Numbered from the stretch's first letter, positions 24,229-33,334 are shown. The stretch is 47,975 bases of DNA from Rhodospirillales bacterium (GCA_028869595.1 JAGWRU010000116.1:1-47975); one strand, 5' to 3'. Made by a program: numbers and translations. The notes: generated by a model not told the origin, from the letters alone.

Positions 24229-26095
24229 AGCGATGCCGGATCGCCGGATCGAGGAGTATGGCCTGATCGGCAACATGCTGTCCGCCGCCCTGGTCGGGCG
24301 CGACGGCGCGATCGACTGGCTATGCCTGCCGCGCTTCGATTCCCCTGCCTGCTTCGCGGCCCTGTTGGGCACACCCGAGAACGGACGCTGGAAACTCTCC
24401 CCGGCCGCCGCATTCACCAGCACCAGGCGCTATCTGCGCGATTCCGCCGTGCTGGAGACACGTTTCGAAACCGCGACGGGCTGCGTCACCCTGACGGATT
24501 TCATGCCGATCAACGAGGGGGATGCGCATATCGACCTGATCCGCATCGTCACCGGAGTGGAGGGCGCGGTCGAGATGGAGATGGATTTCGCGCTGCGCTT
24601 CGAAAACGGCCAGGCAATTCCCTGGGTGCGACGCAAGGATTACGGGCTGAGCGCGGTCGCGGGACCGAATGCGGTGGAGTTGCACACAGCCCTGCCGCTG
24701 GAAGGGCGGAAGATGCGCACGGCGGCACGGTTTCGCGTGGCGAAAGGCGAAACCGTGCCGATGACGCTTTCCTATCACCCCTCCACCCGCCAGCCGCATT
24801 TCGTCAGCGACCGACACGAGGCGCTGGAACACACCCTCACCTGGTGGCGGGAATGGATCAAGCGCGGCAGCATCGACACCATGGCGCCGCGCTGGCGCGA
24901 TCCGGTGGTGCGCTCCCTGATCACGCTGAAGATGCTGATCTATGCCCCGACCGCCGGCATCGTCGCAGCGCCCACCACCTCTCTGCCGGAAGCGATCGGT
25001 GGGGCGCGGAACTGGGATTACCGCTATTGCTGGCTGCGTGATTCGGCGCTGACGCTCTATGCGCTGCTCAATGCCGGCTATCGGCAGGAGGCGGAGGCCT
25101 GGCGGCAATGGCTGCTGCGCGCGGTGGCGGGCGCGCCGGAGCAGTTGCAGATCATGTACGGGCTCAGCGGCGAGCGTTGGCTGCCGGAATTCGAGCTGCC
25201 CTGGCTGGATGGCTTCGCCGCCAGTAAGCCGGTACGGATCGGCAATGGTGCGGCCGCGCAGATGCAGCTTGACGTCTATGGCGAGCTGATCGAGACGCTG
25301 CACGCCGCCCGCGATGCCGCGTTGCAGCCGCAGGACGAGGCCTGGCGCTTGCAGCGCGTGCTGCTCGATCATCTCGAAACGATCTGGCAGAACAAGGATC
25401 GCGGCATCTGGGAAGTGCGCGGCCCGGATCGCGCTTTCACCCATTCGCGCATGATGGCCTGGGCCGCTTTCGACCGCGCCGTGCTCAGCGTCGAACGGCA
25501 CGGCATGAAAGGGCCGGTGGATCGCTGGCGGCAGCTTCGCGCGGCGATTCACGAGGATGTCTGCACCCATGGCTTCGATGCCGAGAAGAACAGCTTCGTG
25601 CAGTATTATGGCGGCAAGGCGCTGGATGCCAGCCTGCTGCTGATGCCCCAGATCGGCTTTCTGCCTGCCGATGATCCACGCGTCGCGGGCACCATCGCGG
25701 CGGTGGAGCGGGAATTGATGCGCGATGGCTTCGTCCGCCGCTATTCCACCGAGAGCGCGGAAGACGGGGTCGGCGGCAAGGAAGGCGCCTTCCTGGCGTG
25801 CAGCTTCTGGCTGGCCGATGCCTATGTGCTGGCGGGTCGCCACAAGGACGCGCGCGCCCTGTTCGATCGGCTGCTCGACGTGCGCAACGATCTCGGCCTG
25901 CTGTCCGAAGAATATGACAGCGAGGAAAAGCGGCTTCTGGGCAATTTCCCGCAAGCCTTCTCCCATATCGGGGTGATCAACACCGCGCATAATCTGTCCC
26001 TCCGCCAAGGGCCGGCGCATCAGCGGGCCGGCAGGATCGCGCCCGACAAGGCCGCGCGGGTCGGCGACGGGCCGGCCGATCCGGGCGCTACGTAA
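24218..26095 (+). CDS. Glycoside hydrolase family 15 protein (glucoamylase/trehalase type)
   Basis: Cytoplasmic GH15 protein of 625 aa, the inverting family that includes glucoamylase, glucodextranase and bacterial trehalases. Residues about 10-215 form the beta-sandwich N-terminal domain (EEYGLIGNMLSAALVGRDGAIDWLCLPRFDSPACFA). The catalytic alpha/alpha barrel contains GGARNWDYRYCWLRDSALTLYAL, the general acid region YGLSGERWLPEFEL, WEVRGPDRAFTHSRMMAW and the base region GLLSEEYDSEEKR with FPQAFSHIGVINTAHNL. Both expected carboxylates appear present. No signal peptide, so the substrate is intracellular, such as trehalose or glycogen-derived maltooligosaccharide. The start overlaps the glucose-dehydrogenase-like gene by 11 bp (translational coupling). 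The 30-residue tail is not conserved-looking. Confidence 0.88.
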   Translation: MAAEAMPDRRIEEYGLIGNMLSAALVGRDGAIDWLCLPRFDSPACFAALLGTPENGRWKLSPAAAFTSTRRYLRDSAVLETRFETATGCVTLTDFMPINEGDAHIDLIRIVTGVEGAVEMEMDFALRFENGQAIPWVRRKDYGLSAVAGPNAVELHTALPLEGRKMRTAARFRVAKGETVPMTLSYHPSTRQPHFVSDRHEALEHTLTWWREWIKRGSIDTMAPRWRDPVVRSLITLKMLIYAPTAGIVAAPTTSLPEAIGGARNWDYRYCWLRDSALTLYALLNAGYRQEAEAWRQWLLRAVAGAPEQLQIMYGLSGERWLPEFELPWLDGFAASKPVRIGNGAAAQMQLDVYGELIETLHAARDAALQPQDEAWRLQRVLLDHLETIWQNKDRGIWEVRGPDRAFTHSRMMAWAAFDRAVLSVERHGMKGPVDRWRQLRAAIHEDVCTHGFDAEKNSFVQYYGGKALDASLLLMPQIGFLPADDPRVAGTIAAVERELMRDGFVRRYSTESAEDGVGGKEGAFLACSFWLADAYVLAGRHKDARALFDRLLDVRNDLGLLSEEYDSEEKRLLGNFPQAFSHIGVINTAHNLSLRQGPAHQRAGRIAPDKAARVGDGPADPGAT

Positions 26096-26102
26096 AAGCG
26101 TT

Positions 26103-27476
26103 CTATGTCCGCAGCCGCAGCGTACTCGCCACCATCCCCGCGCCGGAGGCCGCGACCGCGATGGCGAGCGCCAGCGTCGAACCCGCCGCGATCCCACCGG
26201 AACGCGCGGTGATCCCGAAGGCCAGCGCCACCAGCGCGCTGCCTGTGGTCTGCCCCAGCAACCGGGCCGTGGCCAGCATGCCCGAGCCGGCCCCACTGCG
26301 TTCGCGTGGCGCGCTGCCGACCAGCAGGCGGTTATTGGGCGATTGGAAGAAGCCGAAGCCGAAGCCGCACAGCGCCATCCGCCACGCCACGTTGGCATAC
26401 GCCGCATGCGCCGGCAGCAGCAGCAGCGAGACCAGCCCCGCCGTCATCGCGGCCAGCCCCAGCCCGCCGAGAATTCCCGCCGGATAGCGATCCGACAACC
26501 TTCCCGCGATCGGTGCCACGATCACCACGATGGCAGGCCATGGCGTCATCAGCAGCCCGGTCTCGATCGGCGTCATGCCGCCGACATTCTGAAAGAAGAA
26601 GGGCAGCGACACATAGGCCAGGCCTTGCGCGGTATAGGAACAGACCGAGGTCACCACGGACAGGGCGAAGATCGGCCGGCGGAAAAGATCGACCGGCAGC
26701 ATCGGCGCGGCGAGCGAAAGCTGCCGGCGCACGAAGACGATGCCCACCGCGATGCCGCACACCGCCTCGATCGCGACGATCAGCCCGTGGCCGCGATCGC
26801 CCAGCCCGTCCACCGCCGTGATCAGCAGGCCGAAGGTGATGGCGTTCAGCACCGCGCTTTTCAGATCGAAGCGATGGCCCGAACGCGGCGTCATCGGCAG
26901 CACCCGCAGCGCCAGCCACAGCGCGATGCCGCCCAGCGGCACATTCACCGCGAACAACCAGTGCCAGTCGGCGACCGCCAGAATAAGGGCGGCGATGCTC
27001 GGCCCGATTGCCGCCGAGGTTGCCACCACCAGCGCGTTGAAGCCCAGGCCGCGGCCCAGCCGCTCCTTCGGGAAGATGAAGCGGATCAGGGCGGTGTTGA
27101 CGCTCATGATGCCGGCGCCGCCGAAGCCCTGCACGACCCGCGCCGCCACCAGCACCGACAGCGAATGGGTCAGCGCGCAGGCGCCCGAAGCCAGGGTGAA
27201 CACCACCAGCCCCCAGGTATAGACGCGACGATGGCCGATGATATCGCCGAGCGAGGCGAGCGGCAGCAGCGTTACCGTGACGGCAAGCTGATAGGCATTG
27301 ACCACCCAGATGGAGGAAGCGGGGCTCGCGGCAAGATCGGTCGCGATGGTGGGCAGGGCGATATTGGCGATGGCGCTGTCCAGCACCGCCATGGTGACGG
27401 CGATGGCGATGGTGGCCATGGCCCGCCAGCGCGCATCTGGCGGCAGGCCGTCCTGGGCGGCGGCGTCTTCGGTCAT
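26103..27476 (-). CDS. MFS multidrug efflux transporter, DHA2 (EmrB/QacA) family
   Basis: Fourteen-helix drug:H+ antiporter of the inner membrane, 457 aa. It shows the DHA2 signatures LDSAIANIALPTIATDL in TM1, SIWVVNAYQLAVTVTLLPLASLGDIIGHRRVY (motif A), ARVVQGFGGAGIMSVNTALIR and GFNALVVATSAAIGPSIAALI (motif C) and a C-terminal half starting near SAVLNAITFGLLITAVD. The ATG at 27476 with an AGGA site is preferred; an ATG at 27542 adds a 22-residue, non-family leader. It is divergent from a thioesterase gene. The substrate is unknown, and no regulator is adjacent. The 8-bp gap to the GH15 stop reflects convergence. Confidence 0.88.
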   Translation of the reverse strand: MTEDAAAQDGLPPDARWRAMATIAIAVTMAVLDSAIANIALPTIATDLAASPASSIWVVNAYQLAVTVTLLPLASLGDIIGHRRVYTWGLVVFTLASGACALTHSLSVLVAARVVQGFGGAGIMSVNTALIRFIFPKERLGRGLGFNALVVATSAAIGPSIAALILAVADWHWLFAVNVPLGGIALWLALRVLPMTPRSGHRFDLKSAVLNAITFGLLITAVDGLGDRGHGLIVAIEAVCGIAVGIVFVRRQLSLAAPMLPVDLFRRPIFALSVVTSVCSYTAQGLAYVSLPFFFQNVGGMTPIETGLLMTPWPAIVVIVAPIAGRLSDRYPAGILGGLGLAAMTAGLVSLLLLPAHAAYANVAWRMALCGFGFGFFQSPNNRLLVGSAPRERSGAGSGMLATARLLGQTTGSALVALAFGITARSGGIAAGSTLALAIAVAASGAGMVASTLRLRT

Positions 27477-27540
27477 GTCCTGCTCGGGCGATGGATCGAC
27501 AGCTTGACGCCTTCGCGCCGGCTCAACAAGCTCACCTCCC

Positions 27541-28059
27541 ATGAACCCAGCCTTGCCGCCAGCAGGACTTGACGCCCTTCATTGCGACCAGGTGCGTGAG
27601 GCCTGGATCGACAGCAACAACCATATGAACCTAGCCTATTACGTGGTGGTGTTCGACCACGCCACGGATGCGCTGTTCAAGGTGCTGGATGTCAGCAGCG
27701 CCTATCGCGCGCGCAGCCAGTGTTCGATGTTCGTGGTCGAGACGCATACGTTGTATCGTCGGGAAATGCGTCTGGGCGCGCCGATCCGCACCGCTGCCCG
27801 GCTGATCGGCGCCGATGCCAAGCGGCTGCATCTGTTTCACAGCATGTTCCATGCGACGGATCACTATCTGGCGGCGACGCAGGAATTGATGTGCCTGCAC
27901 ATCGACATGGCCAGCCGACGCGCCGTGCCGTTTCCGGCCGATGTGCAGACCCGCCTTGCCGCCCTTCTGCAAGCCGATCCGCGCCCGATCCCCGAGGCGG
28001 CCGGGCGGGCCATCGCCATGCCGGCCCGCCCGTCGGCGCGCGCCGATCAGCCGAGATAG
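27541..28059 (+). CDS. Hotdog-fold acyl-CoA thioesterase, carnitine/betainyl-CoA type
   Basis: 4HBT-type hotdog protein of 172 aa. The signature VREAWIDSNNHMNLAYYVVVFDHATDALF (catalytic Asp/Asn-His-Met-Asn segment) is that of thioesterases related to betainyl-CoA and carnitine-degradation thioesterases. The rest fits the fold: MFVVETHTLYRREMRLGAPIR, RLHLFHSMFH and ATQELMCLHIDM. The Ala/Pro/Arg-rich tail is not conserved. The plus-strand ATG at 27541 overlaps the divergent minus-strand ATG at 27542, so the shared region has no space for two normal promoters unless the efflux gene starts at 27476. The 3' end overlaps the convergent oxaloacetate decarboxylase gene by 13 bp. The CoA-ester it acts on is not known. 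Confidence 0.8.
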   Translation: MNPALPPAGLDALHCDQVREAWIDSNNHMNLAYYVVVFDHATDALFKVLDVSSAYRARSQCSMFVVETHTLYRREMRLGAPIRTAARLIGADAKRLHLFHSMFHATDHYLAATQELMCLHIDMASRRAVPFPADVQTRLAALLQADPRPIPEAAGRAIAMPARPSARADQPR

Positions 28060-28907
28060 TCCTTCGCCGCCGCGTCATACTGCGCCTCTCGCGTCAGTCG
28101 CTTCATCATGGCGGCACTGGCAATGCCTGTCAGCTCGGCCGGCTTCACCCCCTCGCGCAGCGCCTTCAGCGTGTCGTGGATCGCCTGCACCGCGGCCGAG
28201 AAAGGCTGATGGCCCTGCAGGGCGATGCGCACGCCCCGGCTGGCCAGATAGGCCTTGTCCTGCAGATCGGCCGACACACCGCCCAGCACGATCGGCAGGC
28301 GCACCGCCTCGGCCATGGCATCGACATCGGCGCGGGTCATGGCACCGGCGAAGAACAGCCCATCCACCCCGGCTTCCTGATAGGCCCGCGCCCGGGCGAT
28401 GGCATCGGCGATGCCGTTGATGGCGATCGCGCTGGTGCGCCCGAAAATCGCCAGCCGGCGATCCTGGCGCGCGGCCAGGGCGGCGCGCATCTTGCCCACC
28501 CCCTCCTCCAGCGACAGCAGGCTGGCGCCTTTTTCGCCGAAGACGCGCGGCAGGGCGGTATCCTCGATCGACATGCCGGCGACGCCCGCGATCTCCAGCT
28601 CCTCGACCGTGCGCATCACGTTCAACGCATTGCCATAGCCGTGATCGGCATCGACCAGCAGCGGCAGATCGGCGACCGCGCGATTGATGCGCAGCGCCTG
28701 GGCAGCGAATTCCGACAGGGTCAGCACGATCACATCGGGCGCGCCCAGCACGGTGAAGGAGGCGATGGAGCCGGCGAACATCCCCACTTCGAAGCCCAGT
28801 TCCTCGGCGATGCGCGCCGAGATCGGATCATGCACCGAACCCGGATGCACGCATGCGCTGCCAGCCAGCACCGCACGGAACGCCTCCCGCCGCCTGCTCC
28901 AATCCAT
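28047..28907 (-). CDS. Oxaloacetate decarboxylase, isocitrate lyase/PEP mutase superfamily
   Basis: Mg2+-dependent (beta/alpha)8 barrel of 286 aa, close to the Pseudomonas oxaloacetate decarboxylase PA4872. Key blocks are CVHPGSVHDPISARIAEELGFEVGMFAG at the N-terminus, PLLVDADHGYGNALNVMRTVEELE (metal Asp pair), GMSIEDTALPRVFGEKG and a conserved RTSAI near residue 165. The signature AGVDGLFFAG also matches. It would convert oxaloacetate to pyruvate and CO2, so it could oppose the PEP carboxylase product. The start has a GGAAGGAG site; a GTG codon directly upstream is the alternative. Related family members act on methylisocitrate or phosphonopyruvate, but the DADHGYGNA loop favours the decarboxylase. 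It is the last gene before the CNT transporter on the same strand. Confidence 0.85.
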   Translation of the reverse strand: MDWSRRREAFRAVLAGSACVHPGSVHDPISARIAEELGFEVGMFAGSIASFTVLGAPDVIVLTLSEFAAQALRINRAVADLPLLVDADHGYGNALNVMRTVEELEIAGVAGMSIEDTALPRVFGEKGASLLSLEEGVGKMRAALAARQDRRLAIFGRTSAIAINGIADAIARARAYQEAGVDGLFFAGAMTRADVDAMAEAVRLPIVLGGVSADLQDKAYLASRGVRIALQGHQPFSAAVQAIHDTLKALREGVKPAELTGIASAAMMKRLTREAQYDAAAKDYLG

Positions 28908-28958
28908 CACTCGCTCCTTCCCTTGATCGCCCCATTCAGCCTTGCCGGGGCGGCTTGA

Positions 28959-30197
28959 TCAACCCAGCAGCCCCGCCACCGCGCCCGAGGACAGGGTGGC
29001 CAGCGTGCCGGCCAGAATCGCGCGCAGCCCGAGCCCGACGATTTCCCCGCGCCGTTCTGGCACCATCGCGCCCATGCCGCCGATCATGATGCCCAGGCTG
29101 CCGAAATTGGCGAAGCCGCACAGCGCATACAGCATGATCAGCCGCCCGCGCGGATCGAAACTCGCCGCCGGCAGCGCCGCCAGATGCAGATAGGCGACGA
29201 ATTCATTGAGCACCGTCTTGGTCGCCATCAACTGCGCCGCCGCCGCGCTTTCCCGCCACGACAGGCCGAGCAGCCACAGCAGCGGGCGAAACGGCAGGGC
29301 GAATATCCGCACCAGCGATATCGGCGCACCGGCCACCGGCCCGATCAGCGCCATGAGAGCGTCGATCAGATGCACCAGCGCCACCGCCACCAGCAGCAAG
29401 GCGAGAATCCCGGCCAGCACCGGGATTCCCTCCATCGTGCCTTTCACCAGCGCGTCGATGGCGCCGTGCGGCGGATCGGGCAGCACCAAGGTGCCGCCCG
29501 GCGCGGGGTCGGGATCGAAGGGCACCATCAGGGCCGCCATGGCAAGCCCGGCCGGGGTGGAAATCACCGAGGCGATCAGGATATGGCCCAGCGCGCCGGG
29601 CACCAGATCGGCCAGAAACCCGGCATAGATCACCATCACCGTGCCGGCGACGCCGGCCATGCCGACCGCCATCAGGGCGAATAATTCCCCGCGCTGCAGC
29701 CGCGTCAGCCAGGGGCGGATCAGCAGCGGCGCTTCGATCATGCCGACAAAGACATGCACCGCTGCCCCCAGCGCGAGCGGTCCGCCGATCCCCATCGTGC
29801 GGCGCAGCAGGGCGGCGAACAGCGCGGTGATACGCTGCAGGATCCCCCAGTAAAACAGCAGCGAGGCCAGCGCGCTGATGCTCAGCACCAGCGGCATGGC
29901 CTGCAGCGCCAGCACGAAGCCTGCCTCGGGGTGGACGACCTGAAACGGCGTCGGCCCGCCGGCCAGATAGCCGAACACGAAGCGTGTGCCGGCATCCGTT
30001 GCATCCTGCAGCGCCGTCGTGACCCCGTTCAGGCGCAGCACCAGCGCCCGGGCCAGGGGCAGGCGCAGCAGCAGCAGCGCCAGCCCCCATTGCAGCACGA
30101 TGCCGCTGATGACGGTGCGCCAGGGAATGCGCCGACGATCCTCGCTACAGGCAAAGGCGATGGCCAGCAGCAGGACGATGCCGAATAGCGGACGCAT
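28959..30197 (-). CDS. CNT-family (NupC-like) nucleoside transporter
   Basis: Concentrative nucleoside transporter of 412 aa with about eleven hydrophobic segments. Recognisable pieces are the N-terminal LFGIVLLLAIAFACSEDRR, GAAVHVFVGMIEAPLLIRPWL (the substrate site Glu), ELFALMAVGMAGVAGTVMVIYA, SWRESAAAAQLMATKTVLNEFVAYLHL and the C-terminal YALCGFANFGSLGIMIGGMGAMVP. These are typical of proton- or sodium-coupled nucleoside importers. The ATG 30197 lies 1 bp after the stop of the upstream ThDP enzyme, so the two are translationally coupled. A nucleoside carrier next to a thiamine-diphosphate enzyme is unusual and leaves open whether it carries a different substrate. Confidence 0.88.
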   Translation of the reverse strand: MRPLFGIVLLLAIAFACSEDRRRIPWRTVISGIVLQWGLALLLLRLPLARALVLRLNGVTTALQDATDAGTRFVFGYLAGGPTPFQVVHPEAGFVLALQAMPLVLSISALASLLFYWGILQRITALFAALLRRTMGIGGPLALGAAVHVFVGMIEAPLLIRPWLTRLQRGELFALMAVGMAGVAGTVMVIYAGFLADLVPGALGHILIASVISTPAGLAMAALMVPFDPDPAPGGTLVLPDPPHGAIDALVKGTMEGIPVLAGILALLLVAVALVHLIDALMALIGPVAGAPISLVRIFALPFRPLLWLLGLSWRESAAAAQLMATKTVLNEFVAYLHLAALPAASFDPRGRLIMLYALCGFANFGSLGIMIGGMGAMVPERRGEIVGLGLRAILAGTLATLSSGAVAGLLG

Positions 30198-30198
30198 C

Positions 30199-31854
30199 TC
30201 AGGCCGGGCGCTGGTTGAACGGGTAATAGGCGGGAAATTCGCCAACCTGATGCATATCGACCTCGACCATGCTCGGCCCGGTAATCGCCAGCGTTCGGGC
30301 CATGGTTTCGCCGAATGCCTCGGCCTGCGTCACGCGGAAGAAGGGCATGCCGGCAATCCGCGCCACCCCTTCCAGCGCCGGCGCCTGTAGATCGGCATAG
30401 AAGCGCCGCCCGTGCTGGGTCGATTCCTGGATGCGCTTGATCACCCCGTAGCCGCGATCATTCATCACCAGCACGACGAGATCGAGCTGCTCCTGCACGA
30501 TGGTCCACAACTCGCCCATATTGAGAAAGAAGCCGCCATCGCCCGTCATCACCACCGTCTTGCGCCCGCCGCCGCCCAGCGCGGCACCGATGCCGAGCGA
30601 CAGACCCTGGCCGATCCCCGCCCCCACCGGATAGATATTCTGGCTGGGATGATAGAGCGGAAACAGCCGGTTGCCCCAGGTCGTGTGATTCTGAGTGATA
30701 TCGCGCGCCCAGATCGCATCGCGCGGCATCACCGCGCGCAGCTGGGCGGAAAAACTGCCATAGGCGCCAAGCGAGGCGATGAAGGATGCCCGCGCGGCAT
30801 CGCGCATCGCGGTGAAGGCGGCAGCAAAGCCAGGCTCGGCACGGGCCGTGTCGTCGAGCCTTGCCAGCACGGCGGCAAGCGTTGCTTTCGCCTCGCCGCA
30901 GACGAACAGGGAATTGGCATAGGTGCGCCCGTCGGCCATCGGGTCGATGTCGATCTGGACCAGATTCTCCGGCAGCTTCAGGGCGAAATCTCCGGTCTCC
31001 TGGCCGCGCAGCCTGGCGCCCACCACCAGCAGCAGATCGACGTCGCGGTAGAATTCCTGCACCGCCTCCAGGCCCATGCCGTGCAGCGCGCCCAGGCTCA
31101 TCGGATGATCCTCGGGCAGGATGCCGCGCCCGGCGAAACTATTGACCACGCCGAAGCCGCGCGCCACCAGGGCCGCGATTTCGGCTGCCGCCCCGCGTGC
31201 GCCGGCGCCCAGCCACAGCATCGGCCGGCGCGCCGCGGCGATTTTCGTCACCAGCGCGGCGATGGCGGCATCCGGCGCCACTGGCGGGGCAGCAACCGGC
31301 AGTACCAGATGATCGAGCCCGGCCGGACGCGGGATCGGCGCGCGCTGGATGTCGATCGGCACTTCCACGCTGACCGGGCCCATCGGCGCCGACAGCGCCT
31401 CCGCCGCCGCGCCGGTCAGGATGCCCAGCGCCTGATGCGGGCTGCGGATGCGGTAGGCGGCCTTGCAGACGCTGCGCAGCATGCCGAGCTGATCGACCGG
31501 ATCATGTACCGTGCCCATCTCCCGATCGGCGAATTTCGTCGCGGTCTGGCCGGTGATGTGCAGTACCGGGCTGGAGGCGAAGCGCGCCTCGATCAGCCCC
31601 CCCACCGCATTGGCAGCGCCCGGGCCGGTGCTGCTGAACATCACCCCCAACCTCTGGCCGGCGCGGGCATAGCCATCGGCCATATGCGTGCCGCCCAGCT
31701 CGCCGCGCGCCATCACGAAGCGCGGCGCATTGCGCCGGCCGATCCCGTCCAGCATCGGAATATTATGAACCGAGGCGATGCCGAATACCGTCTGCACACC
31801 GCATTGGATCAGGAATTCGGCGACCAGATCGCCGACCGTATAGCCGGATTCCAT
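30199..31854 (-). CDS. Thiamine diphosphate enzyme, acetolactate synthase-like
   Basis: ThDP-dependent enzyme of 551 aa with the three-domain fold of acetolactate synthase. The catalytic Glu is in RGELGGTHMADGYARAG, the PYR domain continues GVMFSSTGPGAANAVGGLIEARFASSPVLHITG, and the ThDP/Mg motif is GDGGFFLNMGELWTIVQEQLDLVVLVMND. The FAD/regulatory-type residues of true IlvB proteins are not clearly conserved, and there is no IlvN partner in the window, so this is probably not biosynthetic. Related clades include decarboxylases and oxalyl-CoA-type enzymes, but I cannot choose. ATG 31854 with a GGGGGGC site is used. It is coupled to the CNT transporter gene and divergent from the PhyH gene, with an 80-bp shared region. 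Confidence 0.8.
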   Translation of the reverse strand: MESGYTVGDLVAEFLIQCGVQTVFGIASVHNIPMLDGIGRRNAPRFVMARGELGGTHMADGYARAGQRLGVMFSSTGPGAANAVGGLIEARFASSPVLHITGQTATKFADREMGTVHDPVDQLGMLRSVCKAAYRIRSPHQALGILTGAAAEALSAPMGPVSVEVPIDIQRAPIPRPAGLDHLVLPVAAPPVAPDAAIAALVTKIAAARRPMLWLGAGARGAAAEIAALVARGFGVVNSFAGRGILPEDHPMSLGALHGMGLEAVQEFYRDVDLLLVVGARLRGQETGDFALKLPENLVQIDIDPMADGRTYANSLFVCGEAKATLAAVLARLDDTARAEPGFAAAFTAMRDAARASFIASLGAYGSFSAQLRAVMPRDAIWARDITQNHTTWGNRLFPLYHPSQNIYPVGAGIGQGLSLGIGAALGGGGRKTVVMTGDGGFFLNMGELWTIVQEQLDLVVLVMNDRGYGVIKRIQESTQHGRRFYADLQAPALEGVARIAGMPFFRVTQAEAFGETMARTLAITGPSMVEVDMHQVGEFPAYYPFNQRPA

Positions 31855-31934
31855 GATTTTGCCCCCCGCGCCAAAGAATGGCACGCTGGATCAGGGCGAA
31901 AGACGCGTCAATCGCAACCACCCGGGGAAACGCC

Positions 31935-32804
31935 ATGAACCACGTCGCACATCGGATCGCCGCCCCGCTCTCGGCGGACGAGATCATTCAATATCGCCGC
32001 CAGGGCTACGTGGTGCTGCGTGGTCTGCTGACCGCCGCCGAGATCGGCGCGGCCTGCGCCGCCCTGTCCGATCTGGCTTCCGGGCGCATCGAACCGGGCG
32101 AGACCAGGCTGATGTACGAAAAAGGCATCGATCCGGCAGCACTGGCGCCGGAGGCGCGGGAGGGGGCGATCCGCAAATACATGGATTTCGTCGACGCCGC
32201 GCCGGCGCTGCGCCAGGTGGCGATGCATCGGCAGTTGCACGGCGCGCTGGATCAGATCCTGGGCACCGGGCGGGTGCTGTTTCAGGAAATGGCGCTGGTC
32301 AAGCCGGCGCATATCGGCTCGGAAAAGCCCTGGCATCAGGATGCCGCCTATTTCCGGGTCAGCGATCCCGCGCTGATCGCAGGGGTCTGGATCGCGCTCG
32401 ATCCGGCCTTGCGCGAAAATGGCTGCATGGAGGTGATCCCCGGCTCCCATCTCGGTGGGCCGGTGGCGCATCGCCACGAAAACGATTTCAATCGCTGCCG
32501 CATCATCCCGACCGCCGTGCAGGCCGATCGGCGTGTGGCGGTGGAGATGCAGCCGGGCGATGCGCTGCTGTTCCATTCCCTGCTGCACCACTACACCGCG
32601 CCCAATGCATCGGCGCTGCGCCGGCGCGCGGTGCAGTTTCACTATCATCAGACCGGCGCCGAATGGACCGAACTGGCCGATCATCGCCGCCTGTTCCATT
32701 TCGCCGATGGCAGCTATGCCGGCTGCACCCTGCCGCATGCGCCGGCTGATGCGTCCGCTTACTGGTATCGCGGCGCCCTGGCCCGCCCGGTAATGCTGGA
32801 CTGA
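31935..32804 (+). CDS. Phytanoyl-CoA dioxygenase (PhyH) family protein
   Basis: Fe(II)/2-oxoglutarate-dependent oxygenase of 289 aa. The iron-binding facial triad is readable: WHQDAAYFRV (His-x-Asp) around residue 136 and LLHHYTAPNAS (distal His) near 220, followed by the Arg that binds 2-oxoglutarate in ALRRRAVQFHY. The N-terminal YRRQGYVVLRGLLTAAEI and CMEVIPGSHLGG are typical of the family. It is followed after 28 bp by a methyltransferase-type membrane protein and is divergent from the ThDP enzyme. Family members hydroxylate very different compounds, so the substrate is unresolved; the divergent ThDP/CNT pair could supply it. Confidence 0.85.
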   Translation: MNHVAHRIAAPLSADEIIQYRRQGYVVLRGLLTAAEIGAACAALSDLASGRIEPGETRLMYEKGIDPAALAPEAREGAIRKYMDFVDAAPALRQVAMHRQLHGALDQILGTGRVLFQEMALVKPAHIGSEKPWHQDAAYFRVSDPALIAGVWIALDPALRENGCMEVIPGSHLGGPVAHRHENDFNRCRIIPTAVQADRRVAVEMQPGDALLFHSLLHHYTAPNASALRRRAVQFHYHQTGAEWTELADHRRLFHFADGSYAGCTLPHAPADASAYWYRGALARPVMLD

Positions 32805-32832
32805 GCGGCGTTTCGCCGCGATCCTGCGTGCC

Positions 32833-33315
32833 ATGTCCTCCAACCCCGCTGCGCGGCCCAACGTCCTGCCCTGGCCGCCAATGCTGTATGGCGCGGCCAT
32901 TCTGCTGGCCATCCTCGCCGAGCGACTGATCCCGCTGGCCATCGCACTGCCATGGGCGGTGCGCGCGGCGGGTGGCGCGCTCACCCTCCTTGGCGTGGCA
33001 TGCGACCTCTGGGCGGTGGCCACGCTGCATGGCGCGCGCACGACCATCCTGCCGCATCGTGCGGCAACGCGGCTGATCACGCACGGGCCGTTCCGCTTCA
33101 CGCGCAACCCGATCTATGTCGGCAACACGATCGCGATGATCGGTCTGGGCGTGGCTTTTGCCGCGCCCTGGGTGATCGTTTTCGGTCTGGTTGCGGCGAT
33201 CCTGGTCGATCGCCTCGCCATCCGGCGGGAAGAAGCGCATCTCGCCGCCCGGTTCGGCGCTGTCTGGGCGCAGTATTGCCGTCGCACGCCGCGCTGGCTG
33301 GGCCGCGCGGGATAG
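32833..33315 (+). CDS. Isoprenylcysteine carboxyl methyltransferase (ICMT)-like membrane protein
   Basis: Integral membrane protein of 160 aa with about four hydrophobic segments (LYGAAILLAILAERLIPLAI, AAGGALTLLGVACDLWAV, TIAMIGLGVAFAAPWVIVFGLVAAILV). The C-terminal SAM-binding signature of the ICMT/PEMT group is present: ITHGPFRFTRNPIYVGN and RREEAHLAARFGAVWAQYCRR. It should methylate a small or lipid-linked substrate at the membrane. It begins 28 bp after the PhyH gene and is likely cotranscribed. The opposite-strand cyo operon ends 19 bp downstream. Precise substrate unknown. Confidence 0.82.
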   Translation: MSSNPAARPNVLPWPPMLYGAAILLAILAERLIPLAIALPWAVRAAGGALTLLGVACDLWAVATLHGARTTILPHRAATRLITHGPFRFTRNPIYVGNTIAMIGLGVAFAAPWVIVFGLVAAILVDRLAIRREEAHLAARFGAVWAQYCRRTPRWLGRAG

Positions 33316-33334
33316 CGCGGCGCGACGGCTCGCC

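Noticed and set aside
24320..26407. 695-codon minus-strand open frame
   Set aside because: Antisense to the GH15 gene; no recognisable domain and unusual composition.
27510..27540. Possible dispersed repeat GGCTCAACAAGCTCACC near the DHA2/thioesterase junction
   Set aside because: It resembles dispersed repeats of some alphaproteobacteria, but only a 10-mer recurs in this window (near 44776), so no repeat can be shown.
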